A DNA stretch of 17,312 nt. Origin: an uncultured Nesterenkonia sp. (GTDB lineage: Bacteria; Actinomycetota; Actinomycetes; Actinomycetales; Micrococcaceae). The notes beneath the pieces were generated by a model. It was not told the origin of the DNA, searched no databases, and worked only from the letters and a program-made list of their open reading frames with translations. The position numbers and the translations under genes are program-made. This document shows positions 1 to 6,939 of this stretch, one piece after another. Numbering within the stretch: the stretch's first letter is position 1; the number at the start of each line of letters is the position of its first letter. The stretch covers positions 1 to 17,312 of the forward strand of contig CAMINA010000012.1 in NCBI GenBank assembly GCA_946221825.1, read 5' to 3'.

Positions 1-34
1 CCGAAGGCTTCTTGGCAAGACTGGCGCGATTCAC
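1..34 (-). CDS. menG: Demethylmenaquinone methyltransferase, first 11 codons only (partial)
   Basis: On the minus strand a GTG at 34-32 opens a frame that runs off the left edge and encodes MNRASLAKKPS. From family knowledge, actinobacterial MenG/UbiE methyltransferases commonly begin MNRASL-x-K-x-P, so the match is suggestive, although only 11 residues are visible. The enzyme would C-methylate demethylmenaquinone with S-adenosylmethionine, the last step of menaquinone synthesis, which fits divergent placement next to menF. A GAGAAT hexamer lies 6 nt before the GTG and could be a -10 element of a leaderless transcript. No catalytic motif lies inside the window, so the call rests on the N-terminus and the context. 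Confidence 0.6.
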   Translation of the reverse strand, partial: MNRASLAKKPS

Positions 35-130
35 CCCAGCATTCTCGCACAGGCTGGAACAGTGGGGCGCCCGCCGGAGCAGCCTCGGATCTGCAAGACG
101 CTGAGGCGGGGAGGGCTGTCGCCGAAGGGA

Positions 131-136
131 TAGAGT
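131..136 (+). promoter_or_regulatory. Putative -10 hexamer (TAGAGT) for menF, leaderless arrangement
   Basis: TAGAGT fits the actinobacterial TANNNT -10 consensus and ends 8 nt before the GTG chosen for menF, so transcription would begin at or next to the start codon. No convincing -35 element is visible. An AAGGGA at 125-130 is 14 nt from the GTG, too far for a good ribosome binding site. The 35-144 interval between the divergent menG and menF starts holds no other gene that I can see. Confidence 0.35.
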
Positions 137-144
137 GGTGGGTT

Positions 145-1461
145 GTGAGTTGTGCGTCAGGTGCTGTGCGTTTCTGCTGTGTGGCAGTCGATCACATCCA
201 CGGTGGACTCGTGGAGCTCCTCGCGGCGGCACAGCCCAGCGGGGCTTGGATCCGCCAGGGGCAGGGACTGCTGGGACTCGGTGTGGCCGCCGAGACTGCC
301 GCTGCCGGGGCAGGCCGCTTCGCCACGCTGGCCCGCTGGTGGGACGGCTTCACGTGGGAGGGCCCCGACCTGGAAGGACTGCCCGCCGGCGTCGGCCCGA
401 CCGCATTCGCCTCCATCACCTACTCCTCAGACTCCTCCTCCGCCTCCCGCCTGATCCTTCCCGAGCTGATCATCGCGGTGACCGAGCAGGGGATCTGGCT
501 GACCGGCGTCATCCCTGCCGACGAGGAGCGTGAGGTTCCCCTCCAGCAGCTGCTGCGGCGGCACGGACTGCAGCTGCAGGACGGTGCGGTCGTTCCGGCC
601 CCCGACGCCGTCCCGGCGGCCGTCCCCTCGGCACAGCTGCGCGCCGGCACGCACCCCGAGCAGCACTACCGCGACGCAGTGGAGGCCGGGGTGACCGCGA
701 TCGCCGAGCGCCGACTGGAGAAGCTGGTGCTGGCCCGCGACGCCGTCGCCGCAGCCGATTCGCCGATTCCTCCCGGTCCTCTGCTGGCTCGACTGGCCCG
801 GGACTACTCGGACTGCTGGACCTACCGCGCCGGCGATGTCCTCGGCACCACCCCGGAGATGCTGGTCCAGGTCCGCGGCGAGGAGCTCTTCGCCCGCGTG
901 CTCGCCGGCACAGTGGACCGCTCCGTGGGTGAGCAGGGCGCCCGCGAACAGCTTGTGGAGAACCCGAAGCAGCGCAACGAACACACCCTCGCCGTGGAGT
1001 CCCTGCTGGAGCAGCTCGCTCCGGTCAGTGCCCAGCTGCAGGCCCAGGGCCCACCCGCCGTGCTCGAGCTGCCGAACGTCTACCACCTCTCCACCGATGT
1101 GACCGGCCGCCTCAGCTGCGCAGAGGCCGGCGCCGAGCCGATCTCGCCGCTGCTGGTGGCCGAGCGCGCCCATCCCACGGCGGCGATCTGCGGAACCCCG
1201 ACGGCGACGGCGGCCGGGCTGATCGGCACGCTGGAGGAGATCGACCGCGGCCCCTTCTCCGGGCCGGTGGGCTGGGTGGATGCCCGGGGCAACGCCGATG
1301 TCGGGATCGCCCTGCGCGGCGGGGTCCTAGAGGACGGGGACCGTCAGCTGCGGCTCTACGCCGGCTGCGGAATCGTGGCAGGCTCGGAACCCGCCTCCGA
1401 GCTCGCCGAGACCTGGGCGAAGATGCGCCCTATGCTCGGCGCCCTCGGCCTGACGCGCTGA
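145..1461 (+). CDS. menF: Isochorismate synthase
   Basis: This 438-residue protein belongs to the chorismate-binding (anthranilate synthase I / MenF / EntC) family and converts chorismate to isochorismate, the entry step of menaquinone synthesis in the cytoplasm. The N-terminal ~150 residues are variable; the chorismate-binding domain covers roughly 170-432. Visible landmarks are LEKLVLARD with Lys193 (expected general base), TTPEML with Glu238 (expected general acid), NPKQRNEHTLAVESLL (273-288), AHPTAAICGTPT (342-353), EEIDRGPFSGPVGW (364-377) and the family signature YAGCGIVAGSEPASE (405-419). The GTG at 145 was chosen because of the -10-like hexamer 8 nt upstream; GTGs at 181 and 211 are alternatives that would trim a poorly conserved, Cys-containing N-terminus. 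It is convergent with menD, 28 bp away. A salicylate or siderophore isochorismate synthase is less likely because menD and menC are adjacent. Confidence 0.92.
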   Translation: MSCASGAVRFCCVAVDHIHGGLVELLAAAQPSGAWIRQGQGLLGLGVAAETAAAGAGRFATLARWWDGFTWEGPDLEGLPAGVGPTAFASITYSSDSSSASRLILPELIIAVTEQGIWLTGVIPADEEREVPLQQLLRRHGLQLQDGAVVPAPDAVPAAVPSAQLRAGTHPEQHYRDAVEAGVTAIAERRLEKLVLARDAVAAADSPIPPGPLLARLARDYSDCWTYRAGDVLGTTPEMLVQVRGEELFARVLAGTVDRSVGEQGAREQLVENPKQRNEHTLAVESLLEQLAPVSAQLQAQGPPAVLELPNVYHLSTDVTGRLSCAEAGAEPISPLLVAERAHPTAAICGTPTATAAGLIGTLEEIDRGPFSGPVGWVDARGNADVGIALRGGVLEDGDRQLRLYAGCGIVAGSEPASELAETWAKMRPMLGALGLTR

Positions 1462-1489
1462 GCGCTCAGCCGGAACCGCCCAGCCCGGA

Positions 1490-3388
1490 CTAGAGCTCCG
1501 CGGCGCGGGCGGTCAACTCGGCGTGGAAGTCGCGCAGCGGGGCACGGTCAGTGCGGACCTCGATCACTCGGATCCCCACGCGGTCATCGGGCCCGGCCAC
1601 TGCGGCCTGCAGCTGCTCGACCGAATCGGCGCGCCGGAACTCGTGGCCGAAGCCGCGCACCAGCTGCTCGATCTCGGCAGACTGCGGGGTCCCGAAGAAC
1701 CGCTCCACGGCTTTCTCGTTGCCGCGGCGCCGGGCGACCTCACCATGTTCGAGCTGGTCGAAGATCGCACCGCCGCCGTCGTTGATCACCACGATGTCCA
1801 GATGCGGCCGCTCCTCGGTGGAGGGCACCAGCAGCGCATTCAGGTCGTGGAGGAAGGTCAGGTCCCCCACCAGCGCAGTCACCCGCCGCTGCCGGTGCAG
1901 CGCGACGCCGGCCGCCGCCGAGAGGTTCCCATCGATCCCGGAGAGCCCGCGCAGGGCGTAGATCCGCCGGTCCTCCCCGCCTCGATCGGCACTGCCGCGG
2001 TCAGCACTGCGGGGTTCAGCCCTAGTGGGTTCAGCACCGGCAGCACCGGGCACGCCAGCCGCACCGGGCTCAGCCGTTGGACGGGTCAGCGCCGCTGCCA
2101 GGTCGACGTCGCGGATCACGGAGGAGGACCCCAGCAGCAGCGGGGTCCGGACCGTCTCGGCGACGAACTGGGCGGCACGCACCGAGCTCAGCTGTTCCTG
2201 CTCCCCCAGCGCGGCGTCGATCATCCGCTGGGCGGCGATGCCCTTCTCCTGCCAGGCCTCGTGCCAACCCGCCGGAGCGCGGCCGGCGAACTCCGCCAGC
2301 GGCCCGAGCTCATGGACCCTGCGGCGAGGCAGCCGCTCATCCGACCAGGCCAGCCGGCGCGGGGCATACTGCACCGCCTCCATGTCACCCCGACGGATCA
2401 GCTGCTGGACCGGTCGGGTCAGTGTGGGGCGCCCGACGACGACCACCCGCTGCACCTGCTCGCGCAGCTCTGCGGCCGGTGACCCAGCCGGCGCCTGCAG
2501 CAGCAGCCGGTACCCCTGGACCGCTCCGGTGTCGCTCCATCGGGCGCCGCTGCTGGGCTCGGCGAGGATCGGGTGACCCAGCTGCTGGGCCAGGTCCACC
2601 GCCTCGGCGGGGGCGTCGTGCCCGAAGACGAAGACAGTGCGGAAGGTGTCGAGGTCCGCGTCGTCGACCCTCTGCTGCGGCTCGGCTCTTTCGCGCTCCC
2701 CCGCGGGCAGGAAGGGCTTGCGGGCCCAACGCTGCAGCGCCTGCTGGGTGGAGGAGATGCCGGTGGGCACCAGCGGGTCGCGGAAGCCGATGTTCAGGTG
2801 GACCGGGCCCGGGGCCGAGGTCGTGGAGGAGGCGGTGGCCTGGCGCATCAGCAGTCCCACCTGGGTCTCCACGGCCATGAGGTCATCGCGGGAGGCGGGC
2901 TCCAGGCGCAGGTGACCCTCAAGGATGTCGCTCTGCTCCAGGTGGACCTCATCGCGGACGCGTCCGGCGAACATCCCCTGCTGCCAGGTCGTCTGGTTGG
3001 CCCCGGTGCCGTGCAGCTCCTCAGGACGGTCGGCGGTGATCACAGCCAGTGGGGCCCCGGAGAGCTCCGCCTCCATCACAGCTGGCAGCAGATTGCCCGC
3101 GGCGGTCCCGGAGGTGGTGACCACTCCGGTGGGGCGGCCGGTGGCCAGGGCCAGGCCTAAGGCGGTGAAGGCCGCAGAGCGCTCGTCGATCCGGATGTGC
3201 ACGGTGATGGCGCCGAGCTCCTCGGCCTCACGCAGGGCATAGGCCAGCGGCGCAGATCGAGAGCCGGGAGCCAGCACGAGGTGCTGCATGGACATGGTCA
3301 GCCCGCGGACCACCCGCCGGGCCAGCCGGAGGGACTCGGCGTCGTAGGAGTCGTCGAACTCGCGGAACGGCCGCCGGGAAGAAGTCAT
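1490..3388 (-). CDS. menD: 2-succinyl-5-enolpyruvyl-6-hydroxy-3-cyclohexene-1-carboxylate (SEPHCHC) synthase
   Basis: This 632-residue thiamine-diphosphate enzyme decarboxylates 2-oxoglutarate and adds the succinyl-semialdehyde unit to isochorismate. The N-terminal Pyr domain shows LAPGSRSAPLAYAL (39-52), IRIDERSAAFTALG with the expected catalytic Glu69, and TTSGTAAGNLLPAV (91-104). The C-terminal PP domain shows RGLSGIDGNLS (480-490) and the ThDP/metal-binding stretch GDLTFLHDLNALL (508-520) followed by INDGGGAIFDQ (535-545). Residues 439-475, just before the PP core, form a low-complexity Ala/Gly/Pro/Arg/Glu-rich segment not expected in typical MenD. The gene lies 9 nt behind menC on the same strand, so the two probably form an operon. 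A TAGGAT hexamer 6 nt before the ATG could give an extra leaderless start. Confidence 0.94.
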   Translation of the reverse strand: MTSSRRPFREFDDSYDAESLRLARRVVRGLTMSMQHLVLAPGSRSAPLAYALREAEELGAITVHIRIDERSAAFTALGLALATGRPTGVVTTSGTAAGNLLPAVMEAELSGAPLAVITADRPEELHGTGANQTTWQQGMFAGRVRDEVHLEQSDILEGHLRLEPASRDDLMAVETQVGLLMRQATASSTTSAPGPVHLNIGFRDPLVPTGISSTQQALQRWARKPFLPAGERERAEPQQRVDDADLDTFRTVFVFGHDAPAEAVDLAQQLGHPILAEPSSGARWSDTGAVQGYRLLLQAPAGSPAAELREQVQRVVVVGRPTLTRPVQQLIRRGDMEAVQYAPRRLAWSDERLPRRRVHELGPLAEFAGRAPAGWHEAWQEKGIAAQRMIDAALGEQEQLSSVRAAQFVAETVRTPLLLGSSSVIRDVDLAAALTRPTAEPGAAGVPGAAGAEPTRAEPRSADRGSADRGGEDRRIYALRGLSGIDGNLSAAAGVALHRQRRVTALVGDLTFLHDLNALLVPSTEERPHLDIVVINDGGGAIFDQLEHGEVARRRGNEKAVERFFGTPQSAEIEQLVRGFGHEFRRADSVEQLQAAVAGPDDRVGIRVIEVRTDRAPLRDFHAELTARAAEL

Positions 3389-3394
3389 GCCTCA

Positions 3395-3400
3395 ATCCTA
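3395..3400 (-). promoter_or_regulatory. Putative -10 hexamer (TAGGAT) for menD, overlapping the menC stop codon
   Basis: Read on the minus strand, TAGGAT is followed by 6 nt (TGAGGC) and the menD ATG. Its first three bases are the TAG stop of menC. The spacing is that of a leaderless actinobacterial promoter, which would let menD be transcribed apart from menC. GAGG inside the 6-nt spacer is too close to the ATG to be a good ribosome binding site. Confidence 0.35.
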
Positions 3401-4519
3401 GATCCGAGCGGAGCCCCACCGGTCCTCTGAGGTCAGAGCATGATGGGCCTCACGGATGCGGTCCTTCCACCACGCCTCCCGTTCGGTGGGCAACCGGTGG
3501 CCCTGCAGCTGGGCCCACGACGGCGACGGGGCAGCGATCTTCCCGGGAAGCTGACCGACGGCCTGCCCAGCGGTGCCCTCGCCGGCGCCGGGGACCGGGA
3601 GCACGCCCCCTGCCGGGATCAGCGGCTGGTCCACCACGTCCTCGGCCAGCAGCGCCGCCGTGCCCAGTCCGCAGGCATAGGGCAGCTCAGGCAGCCGGGC
3701 CGCGAGCGCCAACCCGGCAGCCAGCCCCACCGAAGTGTCCAGCGCCGAGGAGACCACGGCGTCTAGCCCTGACTCCTCCACAATCCGCAGCGCCCGGGCC
3801 ACTCCGCCCAGCGGCGGGACCTTCACCACGATCAGATCCGCAGCGCCCAGCCGTGCCACACGCAGCGGATCCTCGGCCTTGCGCACGGCCTCATCGGCAG
3901 CGATCCGCAGGGGCCGACCGGCGACCCCCACACCGTGCCGGTCCAGCTCTTCACGCAGCCGCGCCAGAGGTTCGACGCCGGCCACCGGCTGTTCGGCGTA
4001 TTCGAACCTCGCTCCAGCCGCCTCCGCCAGCGCGTCCAGGGCTCGCAGAGCCTGCGGCTGGGTCCACCCGCCGTTGGCGTCCACGCGCAGCCCCGCCTGG
4101 GGCACCAGGCGGCGCACTTCGCGCACACGGGCCACGTCCTGGGCCAGTGACTCCTCAGAGGACCCGACGCCGGGCTCGGCCACTTTGACCTTCACCGCCG
4201 GGATGGTCTCCAGGTCCCCGAATCGCCGCAGCACCTGCTCCACCTGCTCGGGGCCCACGGCGGGCATGGTGGCGTTGACGGGGATCTCGCAGCGCAGCGG
4301 CTCTCCCAGACCGGTCCAGGCCGCCTCGAGTCCGGCCTCGAGCCAGGCGGCGGCCTCCTGAGGCTCGTATTCGGGGAACGGGGCGAACTCGCCCCATCCG
4401 ACGGGCCCTTCGAACAGCACCGCCTCCCGCAGAGCCACCCCACGGAAACGGGTCCGCATCGGCAGGCCCACGGCCCATGCCGAGGAGATGACATCGTCCA
4501 GATCCGCCTGTTGCCACAT
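3398..4519 (-). CDS. menC: o-Succinylbenzoate synthase
   Basis: This 373-residue enolase-superfamily enzyme dehydrates SHCHC to o-succinylbenzoate, the step after MenD (and MenH). The capping domain is at the N-terminus (VGWGEFAPFPEYEPQEAAAW, 40-59). The barrel carries the expected acid-base and metal ligands: VKVKVAE (109-115, Lys110/Lys112), RVDANGGW (145-152, Asp147), YAEQP (174-178, Glu176), AADEAV (207-212, Asp209/Glu210) and IVVKVPPLGG (230-239, Lys233), then VSSALDTSVGL (256-266). The length is slightly above the usual 320-370. The ATG at 4519 has a TAGACT hexamer 6 nt upstream and no Shine-Dalgarno sequence. It is the first gene of a likely menC-menD unit and is divergent from the PAP2 gene. 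Related muconate-lactonizing or racemase enzymes share the fold, but the men neighbours settle the call. Confidence 0.93.
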   Translation of the reverse strand: MWQQADLDDVISSAWAVGLPMRTRFRGVALREAVLFEGPVGWGEFAPFPEYEPQEAAAWLEAGLEAAWTGLGEPLRCEIPVNATMPAVGPEQVEQVLRRFGDLETIPAVKVKVAEPGVGSSEESLAQDVARVREVRRLVPQAGLRVDANGGWTQPQALRALDALAEAAGARFEYAEQPVAGVEPLARLREELDRHGVGVAGRPLRIAADEAVRKAEDPLRVARLGAADLIVVKVPPLGGVARALRIVEESGLDAVVSSALDTSVGLAAGLALAARLPELPYACGLGTAALLAEDVVDQPLIPAGGVLPVPGAGEGTAGQAVGQLPGKIAAPSPSWAQLQGHRLPTEREAWWKDRIREAHHALTSEDRWGSARI

Positions 4520-4525
4520 GGATTC

Positions 4526-4531
4526 AGTCTA
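4526..4531 (-). promoter_or_regulatory. Putative -10 hexamer (TAGACT) for menC, leaderless arrangement
   Basis: On the minus strand TAGACT fits TANNNT and is followed by 6 nt (GAATCC) and the menC ATG. The stretch before the ATG on this strand is CCTCC, not GGAGG, so no ribosome binding site is available and a leaderless start is the simplest reading. No clear -35 is seen. Confidence 0.45.
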
Positions 4532-4574
4532 GGAGGCGGAGTGTGCGCACCCGGCGTCGGGCACCCCTCGATGC

Positions 4575-4580
4575 CATACT
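4575..4580 (+). promoter_or_regulatory. Putative -10 hexamer (CATACT) for the PAP2 gene
   Basis: CATACT is followed by 7 nt and ATG at 4588. The stretch CATACTTGAAGACATG closely resembles GATACTTGACGCATG in front of the antitoxin gene at 6550, which supports both as leaderless promoter-start units. It competes with a Shine-Dalgarno-like AGGAGG at 4531-4536 placed 6 nt before a GTG at 4543. Confidence 0.35.
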
Positions 4581-4587
4581 TGAAGAC

Positions 4588-5568
4588 ATGTCCGAAGCAC
4601 CAGCCTCAGCCCTTCGCCGTCCGGCTCAGCGCACTCACCTCTGGGTGATCGCCGTGGGAGCCTGCGCCCTGCTGGTGCTGGTCATCTTCGAGTTCTTCGT
4701 CCGCTCCCACACGGGCCAGCGGATCGAGCATGCGATGTTCCACGCCGCAGAGCACCAGTGGGCCGCCTTCGAAGACGGCGGGATCGCCCCGAACTGGCTG
4801 CTGAACCTGAGCATCGCGGTCCCGGCGCTGTTCTTCGTGATCATCACTTTGGTGCGGCAGCGGTTCATCGCCGCGGGCATCGCCGTGGCGACGTTCATCG
4901 CCGCGAACATCACCACGCAGCTGCTCAAGAGCACCTTCCTGGACCGCCCGGACCTATCCTCGGAGAACGGGGTGCCGTGGCTGATGAACTCCATGCCTTC
5001 GGGCCACACCACGCTGGCCGCCGGTGCCGCCGTCGCGGTCTTCCTGGTCAGCGCCCCGCGCCAGCGGCCCCTGCTGGGCTTTCTGGTGGCGTTCTTCGCC
5101 ACAGCGGTGGGCGCATTCACCTTCATCGAGACCTGGCACCGGCCCTCGGACATCATCTCCGCCTACCTGGTGGTCGGCGCATGGGGGCTGATCGGCGGCT
5201 GGCTGATCATGCGGGCCGAGGAACGGTGGAACACGGTGACCGTGGAGAACGACACCTCCCCCGGCGGCGCGGCCGGACTGGCCTGGTTCCTGGGCGTGAT
5301 CCTCACCGGCGCCTCAGCCCTGTGCTTCCTCTTCGCCGGCGGGCCCGACGGCGTCGCAGCCGTCACCGACGAGCGTCAGACCACCAGCACCTGGCACTGG
5401 GTGGCCGGGATCCTGCTCTCCGTGGGCCCGGGATTCCTGATCGCCGGGGCGGGCATCAACTTCTTCGACTCAGAGACCGGCCGGCGCATGCGCGGACATC
5501 CGCTGCCGGCGCCGCAGACGCTGAAATACCCGGTGCCCCCGCAGTTCTCCCACCTCTACGAGGTCTGA
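4588..5568 (+). CDS. PAP2-family membrane phosphatase-like protein
   Basis: This ~326-residue polytopic membrane protein carries a phosphatidic-acid-phosphatase type 2 core. In numbering from 4588, motif 1 is KSTFLDRP (Lys114...Arg120-Pro121; one residue shorter than the usual K-x6-RP), motif 2 is PSGHT (137-141, His140), and motif 3 ends in HRPSD (His184, Asp188), giving the H-x3-D core but with Thr where the classical SR-x5-H arginine sits. About seven hydrophobic segments can be picked out by eye, including ~18-38, ~69-88, ~92-110 and ~145-155. Likely substrates are lipid phosphates or undecaprenyl pyrophosphate at the membrane; which one cannot be told. The start is uncertain: an in-frame GTG at 4543 behind AGGAGG would add 15 residues. 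It is convergent with the MBL-fold gene, with 3 nt between stops. Confidence 0.82.
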   Translation: MSEAPASALRRPAQRTHLWVIAVGACALLVLVIFEFFVRSHTGQRIEHAMFHAAEHQWAAFEDGGIAPNWLLNLSIAVPALFFVIITLVRQRFIAAGIAVATFIAANITTQLLKSTFLDRPDLSSENGVPWLMNSMPSGHTTLAAGAAVAVFLVSAPRQRPLLGFLVAFFATAVGAFTFIETWHRPSDIISAYLVVGAWGLIGGWLIMRAEERWNTVTVENDTSPGGAAGLAWFLGVILTGASALCFLFAGGPDGVAAVTDERQTTSTWHWVAGILLSVGPGFLIAGAGINFFDSETGRRMRGHPLPAPQTLKYPVPPQFSHLYEV

Positions 5569-5571
5569 TCC

Positions 5572-6354
5572 TCAGGCGTCGTCGCCGCGCAGGCGGGTGA
5601 TCAGCTCCCGCGACTCATCCGGGCCGTAGGGCAAAATCGGGATGGCTTTGGTGGCGTCGGTCGCCGCATCCTGGATGGCCTGGGAGGAGACGTGGTGGCC
5701 CTGCTCCATGCGCCGGCGCATGGAGGCCACGAACTCAGCATCCACCGGGCGGCCGTGGCCGGGTACGAACTTCGCGTAAGTTCCGGACATGGACCAGATC
5801 CTGCCCAGGGTCCGCACCCACTCCTTGGGGTAGGAGTCGCGGAAGCGCGGGTCAGTGCCTTCACGCACCAGGTCCCCGCAGAAGAGGATCCCTCGGCCCT
5901 CACGGTCCTCACGCCGGACTCCGGCGACCAGGTCGCCCTCCGTGTGCCCGCGGCCCAGATGCTCGAGCACCACGCTCAGCCCCTGCCCGAGCTCCAGGGT
6001 GACCGGCTCCTCCCCCACCAGATCGGTGGCAGTCTCGACGCCGGCGTTGCGGTGGGCCCATACGGCTGCGGCACCGTGGGCGCGCAGGTAGGGGTTGGCG
6101 CCGATGTGGTCGGCGTGGCCGTGGGTGCTGACCACCACCAGTTCGGCGTCGGTGAGCTCGCGGACCCGCGCCAACAGGTTCTCGTAGACGGCGTCCTCAG
6201 CCCCGGCCGGACCCGGGTCCACCAGCACGGCCCGATCGGGGCCGATCACCAGCCCGATGTTCAGCGGCGTGTCCTCGCTGGCCACACGGCTGAGCCAGAC
6301 ATCTTCGCTGAGACGGGTGAACGGTTCGACTGCTGGGGCGCCCACTGACACCAC
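5572..6354 (-). CDS. Metallo-beta-lactamase-fold hydrolase
   Basis: This 260-residue protein has the full metal-binding set of the metallo-beta-lactamase superfamily: THGHADHIG (77-85, the H-x-H-x-D-H motif), GHTEGD (His137), CGDLV (Asp161) and VPGHGRP (His200). It should be a cytoplasmic two-metal hydrolase; no signal peptide is seen. The family covers thioesterases, glyoxalase II-like enzymes, lactonases and others, and nothing here picks out the substrate. Three in-frame GTG codons lie close together at 6354, 6351 and 6345. AAGGAAGG ends 2 nt before the first, so the second is the best spaced. The gene faces the PAP2 gene and backs onto the toxin-antitoxin block. Confidence 0.88.
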   Translation of the reverse strand: MVSVGAPAVEPFTRLSEDVWLSRVASEDTPLNIGLVIGPDRAVLVDPGPAGAEDAVYENLLARVRELTDAELVVVSTHGHADHIGANPYLRAHGAAAVWAHRNAGVETATDLVGEEPVTLELGQGLSVVLEHLGRGHTEGDLVAGVRREDREGRGILFCGDLVREGTDPRFRDSYPKEWVRTLGRIWSMSGTYAKFVPGHGRPVDAEFVASMRRRMEQGHHVSSQAIQDAATDATKAIPILPYGPDESRELITRLRGDDA

Positions 6355-6386
6355 TGCCTTCCTTGGGATGAGGTGGTCCGTATCGG

Positions 6387-6399
6387 TCCCACCATTGTC
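6387..6399. repeat. 13-bp direct repeat, copy 1 (TCCCACCATTGTC)
   Basis: TCCCACCATTGTC occurs here, 33 bp upstream of the minus-strand MBL-fold gene, and again at 12290-12302 upstream of hsdR and the HicB unit. The two copies bracket the toxin-antitoxin genes, hsdMS, mrr and hicB. A 13-bp match between two places in 17 kb of biased sequence can arise by chance. Confidence 0.3.
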
Positions 6400-6492
6400 C
6401 CTCAGCAGTCATGAGAGACCGGTGAGACCCGCTGGAGTTCGGCTGGACACGCTCGGGTGGAGGCCTCCTCCCGCCTCCCTTGTCATACCAAT

Positions 6493-6511
6493 TGTGATTT
6501 CGGGTGTGATT
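6493..6511 (+). promoter_or_regulatory. Candidate operator: direct repeat TGTGATT x2 upstream of the antitoxin promoter
   Basis: TGTGATT occurs at 6493-6499 and 6505-6511, 12 bp start to start, and ends 3 bp before the putative -35 (TTGTTC, 6515-6520). Antitoxins of Xre-RES and similar modules usually repress their own promoter, so this is a reasonable candidate binding site. The link to the antitoxin is inference. Confidence 0.35.
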
Positions 6512-6514
6512 CCC

Positions 6515-6543
6515 TTGTTCCGCGCGGAGGGATGCTGGATACT
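6515..6543 (+). promoter_or_regulatory. Putative sigma70-type promoter of the RES toxin-antitoxin operon
   Basis: TTGTTC (6515-6520), a 17-bp spacer, then GATACT (6538-6543), followed by 6 nt and the antitoxin ATG at 6550. Both hexamers are acceptable matches to TTGACA and TATAAT, the spacer is ideal, and the ATG falls where transcription should start. This is the best promoter in the window and implies a leaderless mRNA. Confidence 0.55.
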
Positions 6544-6549
6544 TGACGC

Positions 6550-6939
6550 ATGATCACCACTGCTTCCCCCGGCATGCCGTACTACTTGAACTCCGTGCGG
6601 CTCAGTGAGGCGGAGCTCATCGGGCAGCTGTCTCACCAGCTCGGCCCCAAACTTGTGGCATACATTGGGGCCGTTCGGGAGACGCGCGCGGTCAGACAGT
6701 GGGCAGAGGGCGCCCGCCGCCCCAGCTCTGATGCTGTCGAACGGCTTCGCCTGGCGTTCCAAGCCGGCGGAATGATCGCGGAGGCCGGCAACTCTCCGGG
6801 GGTGGTTCAGGCGTGGTTCCAAGGGATGAACCCACAGCTGGAGGACCGCTCGCCCGCCCGCGTCATCCGGGAAGGTGACCCACACGCGGTGGGTCCGGAA
6901 GTCCTTGCCGCCGCTCGTGCCTTCGCTCGAGTCGGATGA
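6550..6939 (+). CDS. Xre/MbcA/ParS-type antitoxin of a RES toxin-antitoxin module
   Basis: This is a 129-residue protein. Residues ~27-71 look like a helix-turn-helix region (LGPKLVAYIGAVRETRAVRQ, then WAEGARRPSSDAVERLRLAF), and residues ~85-129 resemble the MbcA/ParS/Xre toxin-binding domain, with the family pattern W-F-x-G-x-NP (WFQGMNP, 89-95) and a closing Gly/Pro-rich stretch. Its stop overlaps the start of the RES-domain gene by 4 nt (ATGA), the usual tight coupling of antitoxin and toxin. It should bind and block the RES protein and repress the shared promoter. The ATG is 6 nt after a GATACT -10 hexamer and has no ribosome binding site. Confidence 0.82.
   Translation: MITTASPGMPYYLNSVRLSEAELIGQLSHQLGPKLVAYIGAVRETRAVRQWAEGARRPSSDAVERLRLAFQAGGMIAEAGNSPGVVQAWFQGMNPQLEDRSPARVIREGDPHAVGPEVLAAARAFARVG

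Noticed and set aside
1457..1470. Palindrome GCTGAGCGCTCAGC overlapping the menF stop, as a bidirectional terminator
   Set aside because: It has no loop and no T-tract on either strand, so an intrinsic terminator cannot be supported, although it lies between convergent genes.
1523..2482. Plus-strand open frame opposite menD
   Set aside because: Shadow of menD in a GC-rich region; composition is Arg/Pro/Gly-heavy and no family is recognisable.
4531..4545. AGGAGG plus GTG as the certain start of the PAP2 gene
   Set aside because: Well spaced (6 nt), but it is also the complement of the menC promoter region, and the added 15 residues are Arg-rich and encode the CATACT promoter-like sequence. 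Kept only as an alternative start.
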